The notes beneath the pieces were generated by a model. That model worked only from the letters and a program-made list of their open reading frames with translations, made no database searches and was not told the origin of the DNA. Positions 57,874-64,000 of a DNA stretch of 64,000 nt are shown here, piece after piece. The stretch's first letter is position 1. Each line of letters begins with the position of its first letter. This DNA comes from Pseudaquabacterium pictum. Lineage in GTDB: Bacteria > Pseudomonadota > Gammaproteobacteria > Burkholderiales > Burkholderiaceae_C. The stretch lies in NCBI RefSeq assembly GCF_005403045.1, contig NZ_BJCL01000001.1:744001-808000 (forward strand). The letters are read 5' to 3'. The position numbers and the translations under genes are program-made.

Positions 57874-58626
57874 TCAGGCGGCCGGCTTGTCGGCGGCCAG
57901 GCGCTCCACATGCCACTCCACCAGCCGGGCCATGTTGCCCAGCGAGATCTGGTGGGCATGGATCAGGCCCATCAGGCCGTTGCGGGTGAGCGCCACCACA
58001 TCGGCATCGCTGAGCTTGTTCAGCTTGTCTTCGTCGACGGTGAGGAAGCCGTCGACCGTGAGCTTGCTGCCGTCGGGCAGGGTGGCGTCGAAGCGCATGT
58101 CGCGCAGCAGGCCCTTCTCCACCAGCACCGCGCCCGCCATGCGGGTGCGCTCCACCTCGGTCTCGAACGACTCGAGCTGCTGCTGCACGTTCTTGGTGAA
58201 CGCGCTGGGCTCGGTGGCGCTGTCGAACAGCACCTCGCCCTGGCTGCCGAAGCCGGGCCAGGATTCGTCGAAGCAGACCACCATCTCGGTGGGCGCCACG
58301 CGGGCCAGCGCAAACGGGTACAACCGCAACACGGCCGGCACATAGCGGGTGCGCCAGCCGTTGGCATCAACGCAAAGGTTCTTGCCCTGCTGCAGGCCGA
58401 ACACCGCGATCGGCGCCACCTGCGGCTTGCCGGTGTCGTCCTGGCCGGCTGCCACCCAGACCACCGGGAACTCCTTGCAGGCATCGCTGAACTCGGTGCC
58501 GGCGACAAAGAATGCGTTCAGGCCACTGACGGTGCCCAGGTCACGCGCGGCCAGGTCGAGCTTCAGGTCACGGTGCTTCACCCGGTCGAGGGCGACGACT
58601 TTCTTGTGCAGGTTCTCGTTGATCAT
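57874..58626 (-). CDS. SapC-family protein
   Basis: A 250-aa SapC-like protein (the S-layer-associated SapC family named from Campylobacter). It has no signal peptide. Recognisable are LNAFFVAGTEFSDACKEFPVVWV (about 36-58), GWRTRYVPAVLRLYPFAL (about 89-106) and SKLTVDGFLTVDEDKLNKL (about 186-204). The family is common in proteobacteria lacking an S-layer, so the name does not imply one here; function is unknown. It lies 7 bases downstream of the CorC/HlyC-type gene. Confidence 0.9.
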   Translation of the reverse strand: MINENLHKKVVALDRVKHRDLKLDLAARDLGTVSGLNAFFVAGTEFSDACKEFPVVWVAAGQDDTGKPQVAPIAVFGLQQGKNLCVDANGWRTRYVPAVLRLYPFALARVAPTEMVVCFDESWPGFGSQGEVLFDSATEPSAFTKNVQQQLESFETEVERTRMAGAVLVEKGLLRDMRFDATLPDGSKLTVDGFLTVDEDKLNKLSDADVVALTRNGLMGLIHAHQISLGNMARLVEWHVERLAADKPAA

Positions 58627-58632
58627 CGGGCA

Positions 58633-59949
58633 TCAATCCTTGGTCTTGGTCTCGGGGTCCGGGTTCGCCAGGGCGCTGACCAGCACCTTGTCGACACGCT
58701 TGCCGTCGAGGTCCACGACCTCGAAACGCCAGCCATCCCATTCCACCACATCGGCCGTTTGCGGCAGCCGGCCCAGCAGCAGCATCACCATGCCCGCCAG
58801 CGTGTTGTAGCGGCCGCGGTCTTCTTCCGGCAGCTCGCGGAGCTCGAGCCGGTCCTTCAGCTCAGGCACCGGGATCAGGCCGTCCATCAGCCAGCTGCCA
58901 TCGGCGCGGCGCACCGCCCAGGCGTCGTCGGCGCTGGGCGGCGAGAACTCGCCGGTGATGGCCTCCAGCACATCGCGCACGGTGATCACGCCCTGCACCG
59001 CGCCGTATTCGTCGACGACGAACACCAGCTCGGCGCCCGTGCCACGGAAGTGGTCCAGCAGCTCCATGCCCGAGAGCGTCTCGGGCACGAACACCGGCGA
59101 CTGCATCAGCGCGCCCAGGTCCGGCATCTCGCCGCGCGACAGCGGCACCAGCAGGTCCTGCGCCTGGATCACGCCGACCACGTCGTCCAGGCCGTTGCGG
59201 CACACCGGGTAGCGCGAGTGGCCGTGCTCGGTCATCTGCGCCAGCAGCTCGGGCAGCGGCGCGTGCTGGTCCAGCCAGGTGATCTCGGCCCGGGGAATCA
59301 TCATCGAGCCGATCTGACGGTCATCGAGCCGGAACACGTTGCGCACCATCTGGTGCTCCTGCGCCTCGATCACGCCGGCGTCCAGGCCTTCCTCCAGGCT
59401 GGCGGCGATCTCCTCTTCCGTCACGCTGCGGTTCGGCGCGTGGCGGATGCCCAGCAGTTTCAGCGTGGCCTCGGTGGCCGCCGACAGCAGCCACACGAAC
59501 GGCCGCGTGGCCGCCGACAGCCAGTTCATCGGCCGGGCCACCAGCACCGCCACCCGCTCGGGGTACATCTGGCCCAGGCGCTTGGGCACCAGCTCGCCGA
59601 AGATGATGGTCAGGAAGGTGATGATGATCACCACCAGGGCGGTGCCGGTGATGTCGGCCACCCGCTCGCTCATCATCGGCAGCACACCCATCAGCCAGTC
59701 GGCCAGTGGCCTGGAGAACGCCGCCTCGCCAACGATGCCGTTGAGCACGCCGATCGAGGTGATGCCGATCTGCACGGTCGACAGGAACTTGTTCGGGTCG
59801 TCGTGCAGTTCCTGGGCTGCCGGTGCGCCGGGGTCGCCGGCTTCCACCAGCACCGCCAGCCGCGCCTTGCGGGAGGCGGTGAGCGCCATCTCCGACATCG
59901 CGAACAGCGCATTCAGCAGGATCAGGAAGAGCAGAAGGGCAACGTCCAT
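58633..59949 (-). CDS. CorC/HlyC-family membrane protein (DUF21-CBS-CorC_HlyC)
   Basis: A 438-aa protein. The N-terminal DUF21 (about 1-185) has three to four membrane helices, starting MDVALLLFLILLNALFAMSE. A pair of CBS domains (about 205-330, with VMIPRAEITWLD-like entry) and a C-terminal CorC_HlyC domain (about 345-425) follow. Such proteins are linked to Mg2+/Co2+ efflux or resistance; hemolysin is an annotation legacy. The ATG at 59949 gives the canonical N-terminus. The gene is divergent from apaH with a 65-base gap. Confidence 0.92.
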   Translation of the reverse strand: MDVALLLFLILLNALFAMSEMALTASRKARLAVLVEAGDPGAPAAQELHDDPNKFLSTVQIGITSIGVLNGIVGEAAFSRPLADWLMGVLPMMSERVADITGTALVVIIITFLTIIFGELVPKRLGQMYPERVAVLVARPMNWLSAATRPFVWLLSAATEATLKLLGIRHAPNRSVTEEEIAASLEEGLDAGVIEAQEHQMVRNVFRLDDRQIGSMMIPRAEITWLDQHAPLPELLAQMTEHGHSRYPVCRNGLDDVVGVIQAQDLLVPLSRGEMPDLGALMQSPVFVPETLSGMELLDHFRGTGAELVFVVDEYGAVQGVITVRDVLEAITGEFSPPSADDAWAVRRADGSWLMDGLIPVPELKDRLELRELPEEDRGRYNTLAGMVMLLLGRLPQTADVVEWDGWRFEVVDLDGKRVDKVLVSALANPDPETKTKD

Positions 59950-60014
59950 GCAGCGGCATCGAGCGTGGATGCCCCGTCGGTTCAACAGGGCCAGGAGCGT
60001 AGCAGAATCAAGCC

Positions 60015-60836
60015 ATGCACTACTTGATCGGCGACCTGCAGGGCTGCTGCGACGCGCTGGACCGCCTGCTCGCCGAACTCGGCTTCTCGCCCAGCCGCGA
60101 CAGCCTGCATGTGCTCGGAGACCTGGTCAACCGCGGGCCGGCCTCGCTGGCCACGCTGCAGCGCCTGCGCGGCCTGGGCGCGGCCGCCACCTGCCTGTTG
60201 GGCAACCACGACCTGCACCTGCTGGCGGTGGCCACCGGCGGCCAGCGGCCGCACCGCCACGACACGCTGGACGACATCCTGGACAGCCCCGACCGCCCGG
60301 CGCTGCTGGACTGGCTGCGCCACGGCAAGCTGGCCGACATGGCGCATGGCTGGCTGCTGGTGCATGCCGGCGTGGTGCCGCAGTGGACGGCGGCGCAGAC
60401 CCTGGCACTGGCCGCTGAGGTGCAGGCGGTGCTGACCGGCCCCGGCCTGGGCGATTTCATGAACGTGATGTACGGCAACCAGCCGGCGCGCTGGGACGAC
60501 AGCCTCGCCGGCCATGACCGCTGGCGCATGGTGCTCAATGCGCTGACACGCATCCGCTACTGCACACCCGACGGCACGCTGGAGTTCGACACCAAGGATG
60601 GCAGCGGCGTGGCACCGCCCGGGCACCTGGCCTGGTTCGACGTGCCGGGCCGGCGCACTGCCGAGCAGCCGATCGCCTTCGGCCACTGGTCGACGCTGGG
60701 GCTGCGCAACCGGCCCGACCTGCTGTCGCTGGACACCGGCTGCGTCTGGGGCGGTGCGCTGACCGCCGTGCGGGTGGACGGCGGCCGCCGCGAGGTGACC
60801 CAGGTGCGCTGCCCCGAGGGCCGCACGCCGTTCTGA
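60015..60836 (+). CDS. apaH: Symmetrical bis(5'-nucleosyl)-tetraphosphatase
   Basis: A 273-aa metallophosphatase that splits Ap4A into two ADP. The phosphoesterase motifs are visible: YLIGDLQGCCDAL (2-14), LGDLVNRGPASL (about 35-46) and GNHDLHLLA (about 62-70), then HAGVVPQW with a late His. ApaH also removes Np4N caps from RNA. The gene converges with the antiporter gene with no gap between the two stops. Confidence 0.95.
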   Translation: MHYLIGDLQGCCDALDRLLAELGFSPSRDSLHVLGDLVNRGPASLATLQRLRGLGAAATCLLGNHDLHLLAVATGGQRPHRHDTLDDILDSPDRPALLDWLRHGKLADMAHGWLLVHAGVVPQWTAAQTLALAAEVQAVLTGPGLGDFMNVMYGNQPARWDDSLAGHDRWRMVLNALTRIRYCTPDGTLEFDTKDGSGVAPPGHLAWFDVPGRRTAEQPIAFGHWSTLGLRNRPDLLSLDTGCVWGGALTAVRVDGGRREVTQVRCPEGRTPF

Positions 60837-62036
60837 TCAGCCCGGGCCGCGCAGGCCCGGTTGCCGCGCCAGCAGCCGCCGCACCCGCGGCATCGTCAGC
60901 ATGGTGCTGCCCACCGCCATCAGCAGCAGGGCGGTGAAGGCGTCGCTGCTGATCACCTGCTTGTCCAGCAGCACATTGGCAAAGATGATCATGATCAGCG
61001 CCTTGGTCTGCAGAAGCCAACCGATCAGCGCCGCCTCGCCCGGCGGCCAGCCCAGGAGGCGGCCGGCCAGCCGCAGGCCCAGCAGCTTGCCGGCCACCGC
61101 AGCCACCAGCAGCAGCGCCGCGGCGGCCAGCACCAGCGCCCCGCCCACGCCCCACTGCGTGCGCAGGCCGGTGGACAGGAAGAACACCGGCATCAGCACC
61201 AGCAGCACATGGTGGCGCAGTTGGTCGCGGTGGTGCTGGTCGAACCAGTGGGCATCGATCACCACACCGGCCAGGAAGGCGCCGACCATGTAGTGCAGGC
61301 CCGACCAGTCGGCCCCCAGCGCGCACACGGCCAGCCACACCAGGGCGATGGCCCAGCGGTCGGGCTCGGGCACCCGTTGCATCAACCGGCGCAGCGCCAG
61401 GCTGGCCAAGGCGAAGGCCAGCAGGAACGCCAGCTGACGGCCGACGCGGGTCCAGTCCAGCAGGATCAGCGCCAGCACCGCCCAGATCGCCAGGTCGTCC
61501 AGGCTGGCATAGCGCAGGATGCGCTGGCCCAGCGGCTGGCGCAGCAATTGCAGCTTCTCCAGGAACAGGATCAGGATGGGCAGCGCGGTGACCGCGCAGG
61601 CCATGCCGATGCCCAGCACGAACTGCCAGCGTGTGCCGGCCGGACCGATCCAGCCGTTGCTGACGGCCAGCAGCGCCAGGGCCGCCAGGGCACCGGCGAT
61701 CATCGGCAGGCCCAGCGCCAGGCCCGCGGTGATGCTGCTCTCACGCCGGTCCTGCCAAGCCTCGCGCAGGTCCAGCTCGATGCCGGCGATGAAGACGAAC
61801 AGCATCACCCCCCACCAGGCCACGCCCTGCAGCGCCTGCACCACCGCAGGGGTGAAGACCAACGCGAAGGCCTGCGGAAACAGCGCCCCCAGGGCGCCCG
61901 GGCCCAGGGCGATGCCGGTGAGGATCTGCACCACCACCAGGGGCGCGAAGGCATCGGTGCGCCCAAGCCGCCACACGAGGTAAGGCAGGCTGAAGATGAC
62001 GACCATCGCGATCAGGAACAGCTCGGCGGTATTCAT
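60837..62036 (-). CDS. Cation:proton antiporter (CPA2/Kef type)
   Basis: A 399-aa membrane protein with about 11-12 hydrophobic segments. It shows QILTGIALGPGALGALFP (about 38-55), an Asp/Glu-bearing helix with FIAGIELDLREAW, and ASLDDLAIWAVLALILL (about 188-204), which carries the two adjacent Asp residues of CPA2 antiporters. There is no TrkA-N domain, so it is the short, unregulated form. It could exchange K+ or Na+ for H+. It is upstream of none on its strand; argO lies 34 bases away on the same strand. Confidence 0.9.
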   Translation of the reverse strand: MNTAELFLIAMVVIFSLPYLVWRLGRTDAFAPLVVVQILTGIALGPGALGALFPQAFALVFTPAVVQALQGVAWWGVMLFVFIAGIELDLREAWQDRRESSITAGLALGLPMIAGALAALALLAVSNGWIGPAGTRWQFVLGIGMACAVTALPILILFLEKLQLLRQPLGQRILRYASLDDLAIWAVLALILLDWTRVGRQLAFLLAFALASLALRRLMQRVPEPDRWAIALVWLAVCALGADWSGLHYMVGAFLAGVVIDAHWFDQHHRDQLRHHVLLVLMPVFFLSTGLRTQWGVGGALVLAAAALLLVAAVAGKLLGLRLAGRLLGWPPGEAALIGWLLQTKALIMIIFANVLLDKQVISSDAFTALLLMAVGSTMLTMPRVRRLLARQPGLRGPG

Positions 62037-62069
62037 GGCGGCGCGCAGTGTGGCACGCGCGGCGTGGGC

Positions 62070-62720
62070 TCAGCCGCCAGCCCAGGCATGCCGCAGCAGC
62101 AGGCCGGCCAGGCTCCACATCGTCACGCCGATCACGCCATCCAGCAGCTGCCAGGCCCGCGGCCGCGCGAACCAGGGCGCCAGCCAGCGCGCACCGAAGC
62201 CCAGCAGGCTGAACCAGCCCAGGCTGGCACTGCAGGCGCCGGCGATGAACCAGCCACGCAGCGCGGCCGGCTGCTGGGCGCCGATGCTGCCGACCAGCAG
62301 CACCGTGTCCAGGTAGACGTGCGGATTCAGCAGGGTGAAGGCCGCGGCCTGGGCCAGCACCATGCCGCGCCCCTGGCCCGCGCTGCCGCCGGCCGCCTGC
62401 AGGCTCTGGGCCTGCCGCGCGCGGCGAAGGGCCCGCCAGCCATAGACCGCCAGGAACACCGCACCGGCGGCCGCCAGCGCCCGGGCCAGGTCGGGACGCA
62501 CGCCCAGTGCCTGGCCCATGCCCAGCACGCCGGCGGCGATCAGCAGCGCGTCGGCCGCCGCGCAGAACAGCACCACGCTGCCGACATGGGCGCGCTGCAG
62601 CCCCTGGCGCAGCACGAACGCGTTCTGCGCGCCGATGGCCACGATCAGCCCCAGGCCCAGGGCCAGGCCCTGGGAGAACACCGCCATCCCGGCGGCCGAC
62701 ATCGGATGCGACACCATCAT
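62070..62720 (-). CDS. argO: LysE/ArgO-family amino acid exporter
   Basis: A 216-aa protein with six hydrophobic segments. The first, LALGLGLIVAIGAQNAFVLRQGL (about 19-41), and TLLNPHVYLDTVLLVGSIGAQ (about 134-154) are LysE/ArgO signatures. ArgO exports arginine, and lysine in some species. It is divergent from an ArgP-type regulator, the conserved pair in which ArgP activates argO. Several in-frame ATGs at the start (62720, 62717, 62702) leave the exact N-terminus open. Confidence 0.92.
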   Translation of the reverse strand: MMVSHPMSAAGMAVFSQGLALGLGLIVAIGAQNAFVLRQGLQRAHVGSVVLFCAAADALLIAAGVLGMGQALGVRPDLARALAAAGAVFLAVYGWRALRRARQAQSLQAAGGSAGQGRGMVLAQAAAFTLLNPHVYLDTVLLVGSIGAQQPAALRGWFIAGACSASLGWFSLLGFGARWLAPWFARPRAWQLLDGVIGVTMWSLAGLLLRHAWAGG

Positions 62721-62753
62721 CCGCTCAGCTTGCCAGCCGCAGCGGATGAAGAC

Positions 62754-62794
62754 AAACTGAATCGACTGAATCTGCTGAAGAGAAACTGAATCGA
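62754..62794. promoter_or_regulatory. Direct repeats in the argO-argP intergenic region
   Basis: The 12-base sequence AAACTGAATCGA occurs at 62754-62765 and again at 62783-62794, with a third CTGAATC at 62766-62772. The second copy runs into the argP ATG. These AT-rich repeats between divergent genes are likely ArgP binding sites or promoter elements. Confidence 0.5.
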
Positions 62795-63690
62795 TGCTGG
62801 ACTATGCCGCCCTCAGCGCCCTGGCCGCCGTGGTCCGCGAGGGCAGCTTCGAGCGCGCCGCCGCGGCGCTGCATGTGACGCCCTCGGCCGTCTCCCAGCG
62901 GGTGCGCCTGCTGGAGGAGCGGGTGGGCTGCGCCCTGGTGGTGCGCGGCCTGCCCTGCCGGCCCACCGACACCGGCCAGCGGCTGTGCCGGCATGTCGAC
63001 CAGGTGCGCCTGCTGGAGCAGGACCTGCAGGGCGCCCTGCCCGCGCTGGCGCCGGGCGGCGGCGTGCGGGTCACCCTGCCGGTGGCCGTCAATGCCGACA
63101 GCCTGGCCACCTGGTTCGCGCCGGCCGTCGCGGGATTCGCGGCCGACGCGCCGGTGCTGCTGGACCTGGCCGTCGACGACCAGGACCACACCGCCGACTG
63201 GCTGCGCCGCGGCACCGTGCTGGCCGCGGTGACCGGCACGGCCCGGCCCGCCGCCGGCTGCAACAGCCGGCCGCTGGGCGCGATGCGCTACATCGCAGCC
63301 GCCAGCCCGGGCTTCGTGGCGCGCTACTTTCCGGCCGGCGTGGGTGCCGCCAGCCTGGCGCAGGCGCCCAGCCTGGTGTTCAACAGCAAGGATGCATTGC
63401 AGGCCCGCTGGGTGCAGCGCCTGTGCCACCGGCCGGTGGACCTGCCGGGCCACCGTGTGCCGTCGCCGCAGGCCTTCGTGGCGGCGGGGCTGGCCGGCAT
63501 GGGCTGGGGCCTGCATCCGCTGGCGCTGGTGGACCACCATCTGCGCGACGGCACACTGGTGGCCCTGGTGCCCGACACGCCACTGGATGTGCCGCTGTAC
63601 TGGCAGCAGGCACGCGCCACCGGTCAGGTGCTCGACGGCCTGACCCGCGCCGTGGTGGCCGCCGCTGCAGCCGCGCTGCGGCCGGCCTGA
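62794..63690 (+). CDS. argP: ArgP-type LysR-family transcriptional regulator
   Basis: A 298-aa LysR regulator of the ArgP/IciA/LysG type. The winged helix spans 1-60 (LSALAAVVREGSFERAAAALHVTPSAVSQRVRLLEERVG). The effector domain begins near 90. ArgP binds arginine or lysine and drives the exporter gene; the divergent argO confirms the assignment. It ends 25 bases before the tRNA-Ser gene. Confidence 0.92.
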   Translation: MLDYAALSALAAVVREGSFERAAAALHVTPSAVSQRVRLLEERVGCALVVRGLPCRPTDTGQRLCRHVDQVRLLEQDLQGALPALAPGGGVRVTLPVAVNADSLATWFAPAVAGFAADAPVLLDLAVDDQDHTADWLRRGTVLAAVTGTARPAAGCNSRPLGAMRYIAAASPGFVARYFPAGVGAASLAQAPSLVFNSKDALQARWVQRLCHRPVDLPGHRVPSPQAFVAAGLAGMGWGLHPLALVDHHLRDGTLVALVPDTPLDVPLYWQQARATGQVLDGLTRAVVAAAAAALRPA

Positions 63691-63700
63691 GCGCCACGCC

Positions 63701-63706
63701 TAGAAT
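63701..63706 (+). promoter_or_regulatory. -10 box of tRNA-Ser
   Basis: TAGAAT lies 9 bases before the tRNA-Ser 5' end, the expected position of a -10 element. The -35 is not clear within the GC-rich argP end. Confidence 0.5.
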
Positions 63707-63715
63707 CTGCGGTCT

Positions 63716-63803
63716 GGAAGCGTGGCAGAGTGGTCGATTGCACCGGTCTTGAAAACCGGCGACGGGCAACCGTCCGTGAGTTCGAATCTCACCGCTTCCG
63801 CCA
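63716..63803 (+). tRNA. tRNA-Ser (anticodon TGA)
   Basis: An 88-nt class II tRNA with CCA encoded: acceptor GGAAGCG with CGCTTCC, discriminator G, anticodon stem ACCGG/CCGGC-type with loop CTTGAAA, long variable arm GACGGGCAACCGTC, and T-arm GTGAGTTCGAATCTCAC. The long variable arm and TGA anticodon identify tRNA-Ser. Confidence 0.95.
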
Positions 63804-63859
63804 GGATCCGATGTTTGCCGCCTGCCGGCGCGCGGCGCATGTCGACAGGCACATTGGCG

Positions 63860-64000
63860 TCAGGTTGACGACCGCCCTGGTTTTGTCCGCGCTTGCGGCA
63901 CCACGCCCCGCAGCACCTGCGCCAGCGACTCGGCGCGCGCCACGATCTGCTGCGCGGGCACACCGGCGAACGACAGCAGCAGCCCCGGCTGTGGTGCAGT
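63860..64000 (-). CDS. C-terminal end of a probable MocR/PdxR-type PLP-binding regulator (partial)
   Basis: An open frame on the minus strand enters from the right edge and stops at 63860. Its 46 residues include QPGLLLSFAGVPAQQIVARA and ESLAQVLRGVVPQ, which match the usual last helix region of MocR-type GntR/aminotransferase regulators. The tail is a short basic extension. Only the end is visible, so the assignment is tentative. Confidence 0.4.
   Translation of the reverse strand, partial: TAPQPGLLLSFAGVPAQQIVARAESLAQVLRGVVPQARTKPGRSST

Noticed and set aside
63700-63963. An 87-codon minus-strand frame over tRNA-Ser
   Set aside because: It is an antisense reading of the tRNA and has no start signal; the tRNA call is firm.

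Overview
The window is about 70% G+C with densely packed, often overlapping genes. Gene content and order (CysB, CoaBC-Dut, LptFG beside PepA, cyanide-insensitive bd oxidase, SapC, RoxA, TRAP and VanA-type catabolic genes) fit a betaproteobacterium of the order Burkholderiales, probably the Rubrivivax/Leptothrix/Ideonella side of the Comamonadaceae. The placement is inferred from content, not from a marker-gene search.

Layout. 1-4260: end of glgB, then glgX and malQ (glycogen and maltodextrin turnover). 4322-12528: branched-chain amino-acid binding protein, HolC, PepA, divergent lptF-lptG with a sirohydrochlorin chelatase, CysB regulator, aminotransferase. 12541-21649: FimV-like membrane protein, Crp/Fnr regulator, phosphotransferase, Ser/Thr kinase with DUF4384, alanine-rich lipoprotein, RoxA, SlyD. 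21738-28249: dut-coaBC, GbsR-type regulator next to a cyanide-insensitive bd oxidase, YecA-type SEC-C protein, GNAT enzyme. 28283-36862: alaS, a Phd-VapC pair, a glutarate/lysine-degradation operon (glutaryl-CoA dehydrogenase, CoA-transferase, cupin, semialdehyde dehydrogenase), and a protein with a degenerate GGDEF domain.

37023-49501 is a 12.5-kb integrated element of visibly lower G+C. It is inserted at the 3' end of tRNA-Gly(CCC) and bounded by an 18-bp direct repeat (37005-37022 and 49484-49501). It carries a tyrosine recombinase, an 855-bp non-coding segment with two inverted DnaA boxes, several inverted repeats and an orphan minus-strand terminator, a tightly coupled 47-aa basic protein plus Cas2-like protein, a complete type I restriction-modification operon (hsdM-hsdS-hsdR), a helix-turn-helix protein, and a gene resembling replication initiators. 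This is the most novel part of the window: a restriction-bearing element that may keep plasmid- or phage-like replication functions.

49556-57862, all on the minus strand, is an aromatic-acid catabolic cluster: an unusual carboxymuconolactone-decarboxylase/enol-lactonase fusion, a VanA-type Rieske oxygenase, a GntR/FCD regulator, a VanB-type reductase, a MetE-like methyltransferase and a DctP-DctQ-DctM TRAP importer. 57874-64000 holds SapC, a CorC/HlyC-family protein, ApaH, a Kef-type antiporter, divergent argO/argP, tRNA-Ser(TGA), and probably the end of a MocR-type regulator.
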